Made by a program: the position numbers and the translations under genes. This document shows positions 42,778 to 50,045 of a stretch of 52,886 nt of DNA, in pieces. Below the pieces are notes generated by a model. The model did not search any database and was not told where the DNA came from. It worked only from the letters and a program-made list of their open reading frames with translations. Within the stretch, counting starts at the first letter, position 1. Each line of letters starts with the position of its first letter. Source of the DNA: a virus; IMG/VR virus record IMGVR_UViG_3300044644_001839, positions 1 through 52,886 of that record, one strand, 5' to 3'.

Positions 42778-43074
42778 ATGGGTACGTATAATATAAGACA
42801 TTTCGATAATACGATTACTACTCCAATAGCGACATTATCAACTCCCGGTATCGATACCGCGAAAGTTAGTATTGGATTAATCGGTCCCGACACCGACGTT
42901 TACGGCGAAATGATAAACTCTAATTTCCTACATATAATGGAACATTTTTGTAAATCATCCGCCCCGGCGAATGTAGTAAAAGGTCAATTATGGTTTGATA
43001 AAACTGCAGATCATATAAAGATTTGTACTGATCCGGCTGGGCCGACTTGGAAAGAATTAAGAGAATTGCCGTAA
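42778..43074 (+). CDS. Small structural-type protein with NFLHIMEHF module
   Basis: A 98-residue protein. The segment VYGEMINSNFLHIMEHFCKSS...VKGQLWFDKTADHIKI..W is the same module as in the 93-residue protein at 33465-33746 and the N-termini of the two adhesins. It follows the endolysin by 11 bp with AAGGAT as ribosome site, so it is expressed late. I infer a virion accessory protein. The shared module suggests these proteins join or share a mounting site. Confidence 0.75.
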   Translation: MGTYNIRHFDNTITTPIATLSTPGIDTAKVSIGLIGPDTDVYGEMINSNFLHIMEHFCKSSAPANVVKGQLWFDKTADHIKICTDPAGPTWKELRELP

Positions 43075-43075
43075 T

Positions 43076-43104
43076 TAATATGGGGAGCTAAGCTCCCCAT
43101 ATTT
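43076..43104. terminator. Bidirectional terminator
   Basis: Stem AATATGGGGAGCT / AGCTCCCCATATT between convergent genes. Confidence 0.95.
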
Positions 43105-43721
43105 TAAATATCTATATATTCATTAAAGAATTCAATTCCGTCTGAATTTCGATATGATAATATATTCCCTTGATCGTCATATGTTTTATGTATTTCGTAA
43201 CCAGTAGCTAATTTTATATAGATACAATTACCATCTTTATCGTATTCTAATATATCATTAGTTGTATTGCGAATAGAAACATTACTGGGTTCATTTAGAT
43301 CTTCGCTACTATACTCATACCAAATAACTTCACCTTCATTATCATCAATATAAATTAATCGATTTAATGCATCGAACTCTTGGAATAAGTAATTTCCTAA
43401 CGAATCCGAATAACTAACTAAATTACCACTAAGGTCATAATCCGACATACATTCATGACCATCTAATTTTTTAGTCGCCCCCATTGGGTTTCGTTCGCCT
43501 TGTTCATCTTCGTAAATAAACGCACGAAAAAATTCACCTTGACTGTCAATATTACTCCAAAATAATCTTGATCTAGCACTATCCGACATATCGATCGGAT
43601 ATTTTTCTTCTAAAATAATATCACCATCAACGATTGTTCGATATCCAATTAACCGCCCCTCTAAGTCATAATCATTTTCAAAATTAGCGCCTGAGCCACT
43701 ATGAATTTTTAATTTTCGCAT
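43104..43721 (-). CDS. Small YD-repeat (RHS-like) protein
   Basis: A 205-residue protein made almost wholly of YD repeats: NDYDLEGRLIGYRT, SDYDLSGNLVSYSDSLGNY, FDALNRLIYIDDNEGE, EYDKDGNCIYI, KTYDDQGNILSYRNSDG. YD repeats usually occur in very large RHS/teneurin toxins or adhesins as beta-sheet shells; here about seven units stand alone with no toxin domain or signal peptide. I choose ATG 43721, just after the stop of the preceding gene; GTG 43730 is an alternative. No promoter directly precedes it. Function is unknown. Confidence 0.8.
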   Translation of the reverse strand: MRKLKIHSGSGANFENDYDLEGRLIGYRTIVDGDIILEEKYPIDMSDSARSRLFWSNIDSQGEFFRAFIYEDEQGERNPMGATKKLDGHECMSDYDLSGNLVSYSDSLGNYLFQEFDALNRLIYIDDNEGEVIWYEYSSEDLNEPSNVSIRNTTNDILEYDKDGNCIYIKLATGYEIHKTYDDQGNILSYRNSDGIEFFNEYIDI

Positions 43722-43722
43722 A

Positions 43723-43935
43723 TTAAACACCGGTTCTTAATTCAAATTGTTTTACACAATTAAGTACTACTTGATTAGCTTCTTCTGCTTCGATATCACT
43801 ACGATCGTCGATATATTCTAACAATCTATTAACCGCAGCTTGAACATCAATTTCTTTTAACATATGAGCCGCAAACATACTTAAAATAAAATCATTAAAT
43901 TCATCTGAAGTAAATTGAACATTAACATAATCCAT
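43723..43935 (-). CDS. Small acidic helical protein
   Basis: A 70-residue acidic protein (FTSDEFNDFILSMFAAHMLKEIDVQAAVNRLLEYI) with AAAGGAT before ATG. It shares an operon with the YD-repeat gene, 1 bp apart. I do not recognise the family. It could be a partner of the YD-repeat protein, which is only a guess from context. Confidence 0.7.
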   Translation of the reverse strand: MDYVNVQFTSDEFNDFILSMFAAHMLKEIDVQAAVNRLLEYIDDRSDIEAEEANQVVLNCVKQFELRTGV

Positions 43936-43959
43936 AATTATCCTTTTTTATCTAGAGAA

Positions 43960-43991
43960 AGAGATGTAGTTTTAATTAAAACTACATCTCT
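43960..43991 (-). terminator. Terminator-like palindrome after paralogue A
   Basis: A perfect inverted repeat with arms AGAGATGTAGTTTT / AAAACTACATCTCT and loop AATT, 8 bp past the stop at 44000; followed by TTTCTCT on the minus strand. Confidence 0.85.
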
Positions 43992-43999
43992 ATATTTAA

Positions 44000-44794
44000 T
44001 TAAATTAACTTAATAGATAATTGCTTACCGACTAATTTAGCTAATTTCGAAAGTAATTCGATATCAATAGTTTCTTTTTTAGTTAACTCTGCACACCAAG
44101 TTAAACAATTAGATAGATCATCAATACTTAAAGATTTATTAGCAACTTCCAGTAGAACATCATTTACGAATTTAACTGAATCAAAAGTTTGATTAATTGG
44201 TTCGACTTTATCTGATTTAATTCCATCCGAATAACGACTAGATACATTAATCTTATCTGGGTTAATTCCAACATTTAATATTTTAACATAAACATTACCA
44301 TTATTAGTATAAACTTCGGAGGTCGTATTATATTCACTATTTGAAATATTTTGTTTAACTATCGGTAACCATTTTTCCGCCCCATAAAAAACAATAACCC
44401 AATCATTTTTAGAAGGATACGCATCACTAGTTGTATAATCATATCTAGGTATTTGAACAATATTAGTTATTTTTTTACGATAATAAGTTCTTAAATTTGA
44501 TAATGGAACTTGAGGGATACCTTTTGCATTATTTTTATCCTCTTCTGATTTATAAAATCGGAGAATAATATTATTATCTCGTTGATATCCTTCGATTTCG
44601 AAATCAGATAATCGATGATTACGAGAAATTGATTTAACTATTTCATCAGCTGAAACAGAACCGCGAACTTTATTAAATGTACTACTAAATCCGAATGACG
44701 TTTCATTTGTATATAACTGTTGATACGAACTTGGATGAACACCTGAGATAATGGTTAATAATTTATTTAAATCTTGTTTATTAATATTGGCCAT
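44000..44794 (-). CDS. Unknown early protein, paralogue A of three
   Basis: A 264-residue protein that shares two blocks with the next two genes: a central block (TYYRKKITNIVQIPRYDYTTSDAYPSKNDWVIVFYG here) and a C-terminal block (DIELLSKLAKLVGKQLSIKLI). The latter resembles the last helices of HTH-XRE antitoxin-like domains (LLaKLA.LLGKKL.I). It has its own early promoter (44828-44856) and ribosome site AAAGGAAT. Function is unknown; a DNA- or protein-binding early regulator is possible. Confidence 0.75.
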   Translation of the reverse strand: MANINKQDLNKLLTIISGVHPSSYQQLYTNETSFGFSSTFNKVRGSVSADEIVKSISRNHRLSDFEIEGYQRDNNIILRFYKSEEDKNNAKGIPQVPLSNLRTYYRKKITNIVQIPRYDYTTSDAYPSKNDWVIVFYGAEKWLPIVKQNISNSEYNTTSEVYTNNGNVYVKILNVGINPDKINVSSRYSDGIKSDKVEPINQTFDSVKFVNDVLLEVANKSLSIDDLSNCLTWCAELTKKETIDIELLSKLAKLVGKQLSIKLI

Positions 44795-44827
44795 GAAGTT
44801 ATTCCTTTTTGTTAAATTAAAAATAAT

Positions 44828-44856
44828 ATTATACTACTTTAATACTTAAAAGTCAA
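44828..44856 (-). promoter_or_regulatory. Early sigma70-type promoter of paralogue A
   Basis: Minus strand TTGACT (44856-44851), 17 bp, TATAAT (44833-44828). Confidence 0.9.
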
Positions 44857-44865
44857 CACTTAGAG

Positions 44866-44899
44866 AAACTAGATCGGACTTAATTGGCCGATCTAGTTT
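44866..44899 (-). terminator. Terminator-like palindrome after paralogue B
   Basis: Perfect 12-bp arms AAACTAGATCGG / CCGATCTAGTTT with a 10-base loop, 9 bp past the stop at 44908. Confidence 0.85.
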
Positions 44900-44907
44900 T
44901 AAATAAT

Positions 44908-45780
44908 TTAAACTAATTCAATTTGAACTTTTTTACCCATTAATTGCGCTAATTTAATAGTATCATCGATTGATGCGCAATTATTTAAAACGTTAAAGAT
45001 TTCAGTCGACGATGCCATAAATTTATTAGAATCGATTTGACCCGATGCCATCGATTTAGTTAATAACTCGATAAAATTAGAAGTATCAATCTGAATAGAT
45101 TCTTTTACTTTAGGAACACCAGTCGATTTAAGTGCATGTTGGATCGTTGGTTTAACTATAGTTTTAACTTCAGTTTTAGTAAAGTTCGGTTGTTTTTGTA
45201 ATTGCTGATAGAAACTATTAGGAATGCTTAACTGTAATTTATCATCAACTGTAGTAACAGTAACGGACCCGGATAAAACACTATTATTAATTTTATTATG
45301 AATCTGATCAAAATTATTTGATGTATAACGATAATAAACGACAATCCAATTATCATAACTCGGATAAACATCACAAATTGAATATTCGCTAGTATTAAGC
45401 TGTAAGATATTATTAACTAAACTTCTAAAATATCTACGCGACTCATTGCGTTCTCGTTTTTTAGCCTCGGGATCATATTTTTCAATAGTTTTATTTTCGA
45501 CTGGATTTAACATAACGACTGGCTTACGATGCAATTGAAATAATAAACTATTATCCGGATTCATTTTAGTAACGATATTGAATTCTTTAATCAATTGTGA
45601 TTTTTCAATATTTTTAGAAACTAGTTGAGCATCTTTAGATTCATGTAACTTTACCGAACAACCAAATCCGTAATCAACCAGATTTACAGCTAATCTACTA
45701 TAACGACTAGACGGAATATCGATTGCATGTTTAAAACGTTTGTACATTTCAACTCGTGTTTCACTCGTTCTTTGATTCAT
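44908..45780 (-). CDS. Unknown early protein, paralogue B of three
   Basis: A 290-residue protein with the shared central block (FRSLVNNILQLNTSEYSICDVYPSYDNWIVVYYRY) and C-terminal block (SIDDTIKLAQLMGKKVQIELV). An N-terminal region (DIPSSRYSRLAVNLVDYGFG) aligns with the SGVHPSSYQQLYTNETSFGF region of paralogue A, so a short motif of the same kind may be repeated within each protein. Own early promoter at 45813-45841. Confidence 0.75.
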   Translation of the reverse strand: MNQRTSETRVEMYKRFKHAIDIPSSRYSRLAVNLVDYGFGCSVKLHESKDAQLVSKNIEKSQLIKEFNIVTKMNPDNSLLFQLHRKPVVMLNPVENKTIEKYDPEAKKRERNESRRYFRSLVNNILQLNTSEYSICDVYPSYDNWIVVYYRYTSNNFDQIHNKINNSVLSGSVTVTTVDDKLQLSIPNSFYQQLQKQPNFTKTEVKTIVKPTIQHALKSTGVPKVKESIQIDTSNFIELLTKSMASGQIDSNKFMASSTEIFNVLNNCASIDDTIKLAQLMGKKVQIELV

Positions 45781-45812
45781 TTTACTTTCCTCGTAATTGT
45801 TAAAAAAATAAT

Positions 45813-45841
45813 ATTATACTACTATAATACTTTAAAGTCAA
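45813..45841 (-). promoter_or_regulatory. Early sigma70-type promoter of paralogue B
   Basis: Minus strand TTGACT (45841-45836), 17 bp, TATAAT (45818-45813). The -35 overlaps the stop codon of paralogue C. Confidence 0.9.
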
Positions 45842-46350
45842 GCAAATTGTATAATTAATTTTTTATGATTTAAATCGGCGAGTTTTGCTAATAGATCGAC
45901 CGTAATATTAGTATCGGTTAAATCTAATAATTGAATAAAATCTTGTTTAGATAAATTTAATTTTTCGCATATAAAGTCAGTATCAACATTATGCTTTAAT
46001 TTATATGCGAAAAATTGTTCGATTATTGATATTTTAAAATTTTCTTGACCAGTAAATATATGATGATCGATTAATCTATTAAATTGATGAGGTATTAGTT
46101 TAATTATAGTTTTAGAACCAGATAAAACAAATCGAACATCAAAATCCCAAAATTCGGCTAAATGACTATTTAATAAATCATTTTTTAATAAGTTTATATT
46201 AATGGGAGCGTAATCATAATAAGTAATTATCCAACCATCACCTTGCTTATAACTATCAATCCGTTTATATTGAGAAGATCCAATATTTAAAATATTTTTA
46301 ACTTCGTTTCTAATTTGTGATCTAAATGCTGTTTCTTCTTCATTACTCAT
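45838..46350 (-). CDS. Unknown early protein, paralogue C of three (short form)
   Basis: A 170-residue protein. It starts directly with the central block (IRNEVKNILNIGSSQYKRIDSYKQGDGWIITYYDY), lacking the N-terminal part of A and B. Its C-terminal 50 residues (DFICEKLNLSKQDFIQLLDLTDTNITVDLLAKLADLNHKKLIIQF) most clearly resemble an HTH-XRE domain. It overlaps the preceding 41-residue gene by 8 bp. The early promoter lies at 46499-46527. Confidence 0.75.
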   Translation of the reverse strand: MSNEEETAFRSQIRNEVKNILNIGSSQYKRIDSYKQGDGWIITYYDYAPININLLKNDLLNSHLAEFWDFDVRFVLSGSKTIIKLIPHQFNRLIDHHIFTGQENFKISIIEQFFAYKLKHNVDTDFICEKLNLSKQDFIQLLDLTDTNITVDLLAKLADLNHKKLIIQFA

Positions 46351-46468
46351 CTAAACTTCCCATTTCAATAATTTCATAATTATCATTTGCAATATACTGC
46401 TCTAAATCTTCTACGTTTGTAGTGATGGTTTCGCGATATCCGTTTTCATTTAAAACTAAATAAGTCAT
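46343..46468 (-). CDS. Small 41-residue early protein
   Basis: ATG 46468 has a near-perfect ribosome site (GGAGG, 3 bp before ACTATG). The product (MTYLVLNENGYRETITTN...) is acidic, probably beta-alpha, and its TAA overlaps the start of paralogue C. It is the first gene after the early promoter at 46499-46527. I do not recognise the family. Confidence 0.8.
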   Translation of the reverse strand: MTYLVLNENGYRETITTNVEDLEQYIANDNYEIIEMGSLDE

Positions 46469-46498
46469 AGTCCTCCATTATGTGCGGTTAAAATTATG

Positions 46499-46527
46499 AT
46501 TATACTATATTATAGTGGCCTAATCAA
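46499..46527 (-). promoter_or_regulatory. Early sigma70-type promoter
   Basis: Minus strand TTGATT (46527-46522), 17 bp, TATAAT (46504-46499), driving the 41-residue gene and paralogue C. It abuts the late box on the other strand at 46529-46536. Confidence 0.9.
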
Positions 46528-46528
46528 C

Positions 46529-46536
46529 GATAAATA
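46529..46536 (+). promoter_or_regulatory. Late promoter box GATAAATA
   Basis: GATAAATA on the plus strand, 27 bp before the leader-bearing gene at 46564, next to the -35 of the divergent early promoter. Confidence 0.65.
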
Positions 46537-46563
46537 TTCAATTTACCTGACCATATAACTACG

Positions 46564-47577
46564 ATGAGATTACAACAATTACTCGATGAAGTACAAAACC
46601 CGGAATTGGATCAGAATGCATCGGCATATGACCAGTTATTACCTTATAAAAATGACCCAGATGTTTACATTAAATTTTCTAAATCATCTAGATTTGGTAA
46701 AGTGCAGAAATCGAATGATGATGTACCGGTAGGTTTATATGCATATCCATTAAAACAAACATGGGCAGATTTTAACGTAGAAAAAACTAAAAATTTTGAT
46801 AATTATCCTTACGCAAATAAAAGACCTTATATTCACGTATTTAAATATTCATTTCCAATTACAATAATTGATTCTTATAAAAATATTGACCGTGATGCTC
46901 ACGTATTAAAAAGTAGATATTCTCATTTAGTTAATTTAGATCAAGAATTAGAACGTTTAAGTTATAAAAAACCATTTGAACAATTATGGCGATTAACAAA
47001 ACATATAGCAAATGAATTAAGCCCAAATAATTATAAACCACATTGGACTAAAATATTAAGAGCCTTAAACATGAATGGGTTTAAAGATAAAACTGGAACT
47101 GCTCATAAAGGTGATGCGGCTCAAGTATTTTTATTAAAGCCAGAAAGTATTTTATTATTAGATACGATTAAGAATAAAGATTATAAAAAATTAAAAACTA
47201 AAACTGCAGATATTAATTCTATTGGTGATGTAATTAGAGAATTAGATAATAAATCAACTAAAGTTCGTAGCGTTTTATTAGCCTCAGATGGCGATATGCA
47301 CGAACAAATTCAACAACATTTAGAAACAAAAGCTGATCAAAATAAATTATTTAATTATTTAGATGGAAGAAGCGAATCAGATATTAAATTATTATTATTA
47401 ATATGGTTAAATGGAGTTGTCGATTTTAGAAAATTAAATACTCAATTATTAGATTATAAAAATACTATTTTAACTGGAACATCAGAAGCATTAGTTGATT
47501 ATGGAAAACATATGATTAAATTTAAATGGAATGATGACGTATTAAAACATAATATAGAACTATTTAAATCAAAATAA
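46564..47577 (+). CDS. Phage protein with head-targeting-like leader (VPVGLYAYPL family)
   Basis: A 337-residue protein. The leader MRLQQLLDE fits the M-x-L-x-x-L-L-x-E type with cleavage after Glu9. The next part (IKFSKSSRFGKVQKSNDD, VPVGLYAYPLKQTW, RPYIHVFK) and a later GDAAQVFLLKPESI recall a phage family I know only as hypothetical; the GLYAYPL block may act like the GxY segment of ADP-ribosyltransferase-like folds, a weak guess. The late promoter and leader suggest a head-carried protein. It is the only plus-strand gene between early minus-strand genes. Confidence 0.7.
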   Translation: MRLQQLLDEVQNPELDQNASAYDQLLPYKNDPDVYIKFSKSSRFGKVQKSNDDVPVGLYAYPLKQTWADFNVEKTKNFDNYPYANKRPYIHVFKYSFPITIIDSYKNIDRDAHVLKSRYSHLVNLDQELERLSYKKPFEQLWRLTKHIANELSPNNYKPHWTKILRALNMNGFKDKTGTAHKGDAAQVFLLKPESILLLDTIKNKDYKKLKTKTADINSIGDVIRELDNKSTKVRSVLLASDGDMHEQIQQHLETKADQNKLFNYLDGRSESDIKLLLLIWLNGVVDFRKLNTQLLDYKNTILTGTSEALVDYGKHMIKFKWNDDVLKHNIELFKSK

Positions 47578-47579
47578 TA

Positions 47580-47604
47580 AAAAGGGCGTTTTAAACGCCC
47601 TTTC
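47580..47604. terminator. Bidirectional terminator
   Basis: Stem AAAGGGCGTTT / AAACGCCCTTT between convergent genes. Confidence 0.95.
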
Positions 47605-47621
47605 TTCTAATATAAAATTAA

Positions 47622-48551
47622 TTATTCGTTTATTACGATATCTTTATGAATCGATTCGATATAATTATTCCAAAACTCTCTATCAACTTCATCCGGTAAT
47701 GTCGAGGCATCAGATAATGCTAATGCTTCTTTTGTAATTTTATCGATTTCTGGTTCAACTTCAGATACGAAATCTAATTTACCCGATTTAACATCCATTA
47801 AAAATTTAGTTTCATCTAATGGATATTCAAAATAACCTTTGGTAAAAATATCTCTTGCTTGATAACCGGCTCGTAAACAATGAGAAACAGCTTTCCAATC
47901 AACTCCTAAGTTTTCTTTTGCTAATTTAGATCGTTCGCCATAATTAGCATAGATTTTTTTAAGAGTATCTAACATATAATGAATCTTTAAATTATCTTGA
48001 AATTTACTCCCAGCGAATTCATAATAGTTATTGCTTTTATATTCGACCCATTTGCCAAATTCATTATCCGGAAAGTTTAATGTACCAATTGGAACATCAC
48101 TTGGAAATGTCTCTAAAAATGCAATAACCTTTTCGAGTTCGCTAATACGAGTACCTTTAATTCCATACTTGGCTGCTTGTTTGCGAACATAGCCAATATA
48201 AGACTTCATCGATTTAGTATAAAATTTATGACGATTAGCAACTAAAAAGTCCCAAATCGGACTAGATTGAATTAGTTTATCTGGACTACCATGCAACATA
48301 TCTAATGCGACAGTTTCACCTTTACTAGCCAGATCGATAAAATAACTTAACGAATAAAAAGTCCTATCAATATCATCTTTTGTATTTTTACCATGACCAG
48401 TACTGGTACTCTTATCGACGTGAAAATTCGACTTTCCTAAGAGAATTTGGGTAGAGGTTGGTAATACTATACCTTTATAATCTTTATCGGAATTAGGCGT
48501 ATCTAGCCCGTATAAATGGCTACCAAATAAAGTTTCAACTACAATATTCAT
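47622..48551 (-). CDS. RNA-repair nucleotidyltransferase, RlaP-like
   Basis: A 309-residue protein of the DNA polymerase beta superfamily (PF10127, RlaP type). The nucleotidyltransferase motif is GSHLYGLDTPNSDKDYKG (residues 10-27), with the Asp pair SDKD binding metal. Downstream FYSLSYFIDLASKGETVALDML and a helical C-terminal domain (SKLAKENLGVDWKAVSHCLRAGYQA) fit the family, which often sits beside RNA ligases and is thought to add or repair nucleotides at broken RNA ends. It lies 14 bp after the ligase gene, so the two are co-transcribed. Confidence 0.88.
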   Translation of the reverse strand: MNIVVETLFGSHLYGLDTPNSDKDYKGIVLPTSTQILLGKSNFHVDKSTSTGHGKNTKDDIDRTFYSLSYFIDLASKGETVALDMLHGSPDKLIQSSPIWDFLVANRHKFYTKSMKSYIGYVRKQAAKYGIKGTRISELEKVIAFLETFPSDVPIGTLNFPDNEFGKWVEYKSNNYYEFAGSKFQDNLKIHYMLDTLKKIYANYGERSKLAKENLGVDWKAVSHCLRAGYQARDIFTKGYFEYPLDETKFLMDVKSGKLDFVSEVEPEIDKITKEALALSDASTLPDEVDREFWNNYIESIHKDIVINE

Positions 48552-48565
48552 ATTAAATCTCGTTA

Positions 48566-49690
48566 TTAAACTGAATCGCGGGAAAATTGTTCTTCTAATA
48601 CATATTTTCTAAAATAATCGATATAATTAACTTCTTTATTTTTATAAAACGCAATCATTAAATGAAATAACGGATCATCTTTAAATTTTAAACAAAAATC
48701 TTTAACTTCTAATTCTTTATTTTCGCTTACATTTAACTCAACCGTTTGAGAAATTCGTTTTAATATTTCAAATACTTGACTTTCGATAACTTCGATTTTA
48801 TCGTATAACTCATTATCTTCGATACTAACACAATACGCTTTAAAGTCATCAACTTTTTCATCGATAACCATTTCCGCAATACTTTGATATGTCGGAAATG
48901 TTACATTGCGATGCAATAATTCATACCAAACTGATTTCCATTTATATCGTTCGCCATTAATTGATTCAAATACATAGCCTTCAAATAACTGATCAACCGT
49001 TAACTTTTCTTTTAATTTAGATAACCAATCATTATTAGATAACTCAGTTGCGAAGGAATCAACTAATTTAGCTTCTGGATATTGAGTCGATAATAAAGCC
49101 TGCATTGTTTCATAAGTCCAATAAACACCGGAATTATTATGTCGAATAGCTAATAACGTCAAACTAGGTTGATTATATTTTAAAACGATACGATTTGATG
49201 GAGCGGTATATTCAAATATAGGAGTGCAATTTAATGATGTTAAAAAAATACATAACTCGTATTCAACCGTATTTTCACCAAATAATGCATTAACCGTTTG
49301 GCTAATATCATTATCAAATGATTTTTTAGTTTTATAAACTAAAGTATTAGTCTCAGGAAACCAAACTGGAGTAATCATAGACCCATCACGTTTATCTGCG
49401 ATATTAATGATAGAACTCCAGTCGATATTTTCTTCTTTTGTATTAACTTTTTCATTTACATTAAAAAACTTATGAAATGGTCTAGCACCAACCGAACCAT
49501 CAGGCAAGAAAGTAATACCTCGACATTCGCGTAACCACATTTCATAATCACCAGCGAATGTTTTACTATCTTGAAACATATAACTAATAACTTTACAGCC
49601 ATTGGCATGAGTTACAACATTAATTTCTGGTTTATCTTTAATGTATGGTAATAGATCATCTATATGATTAATAGTTTTAAAAATACTCAT
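48566..49690 (-). CDS. rnlA: RNA ligase 1, T4 RnlA-like
   Basis: A 374-residue RNA ligase. The adenylated Lys100 lies in motif I KRDGSMI. ECRGITF (54-61) and RPFHKFFNVNE (70-80) precede it as in T4 Rnl1. FEYTAPSNRIVLKY is motif IIIa, FEGYVFES motif IV and YKWKSVWY motif V, complete in order. Length equals T4 Rnl1 (374). Rnl1 joins 3'-OH to 5'-P ends and repairs tRNA cut by host anticodon nucleases. It has its own early promoter at 49729-49757 and is followed by the RlaP gene. Confidence 0.95.
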   Translation of the reverse strand: MSIFKTINHIDDLLPYIKDKPEINVVTHANGCKVISYMFQDSKTFAGDYEMWLRECRGITFLPDGSVGARPFHKFFNVNEKVNTKEENIDWSSIINIADKRDGSMITPVWFPETNTLVYKTKKSFDNDISQTVNALFGENTVEYELCIFLTSLNCTPIFEYTAPSNRIVLKYNQPSLTLLAIRHNNSGVYWTYETMQALLSTQYPEAKLVDSFATELSNNDWLSKLKEKLTVDQLFEGYVFESINGERYKWKSVWYELLHRNVTFPTYQSIAEMVIDEKVDDFKAYCVSIEDNELYDKIEVIESQVFEILKRISQTVELNVSENKELEVKDFCLKFKDDPLFHLMIAFYKNKEVNYIDYFRKYVLEEQFSRDSV

Positions 49691-49728
49691 AATGCACCTT
49701 TTAATGTAATTGATTGCTAAAAAATAAT

Positions 49729-49757
49729 ATTATACTACAATGGGGTGGTGATGTCTA
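49729..49757 (-). promoter_or_regulatory. Early sigma70-type promoter of the ligase gene
   Basis: Minus strand TAGACA (49757-49752), 17 bp, TATAAT (49734-49729). Confidence 0.8.
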
Positions 49758-49760
49758 CTA

Positions 49761-50045
49761 TTAAGTTAGATATTTAACGCGGCGATAATTTTTACGAACA
49801 TTATCGACTAAATTCCATAAAATAATTCGTTTTGTTTCAAAAACAACAAATTGATTATCTAATCCATCTAATTTATACTCGATACAAATACAGCCGTCAC
49901 CAGTCTTGTTAACTTCATGAACTATAGCATCCGGGTATCGATCAACCCATTGCTTAGCCCTACCTTTTAATTCATCGCTATATAAATCAGTTAAATTATC
50001 AATAAAACTAATGAGTTCATCTCGAGGTAATTGAATTTTATCCAT
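49761..50045 (-). CDS. Small protein in the RNA-repair region
   Basis: A 94-residue protein of unknown function (IQLPRDELISFIDNLTDLY, RAKQWVDRYPDAIVHEVN, ICIEYKLDGLDNQFVVF). ATG 50045 lies in the last codons of the HD-Pnk gene (8-bp overlap); longer versions to 50099 would overlap more and lack a ribosome site. An AAGGA lies about 13 bp upstream. Expressed with HD-Pnk. A repair-related role is guilt by association only. Confidence 0.65.
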   Translation of the reverse strand: MDKIQLPRDELISFIDNLTDLYSDELKGRAKQWVDRYPDAIVHEVNKTGDGCICIEYKLDGLDNQFVVFETKRIILWNLVDNVRKNYRRVKYLT

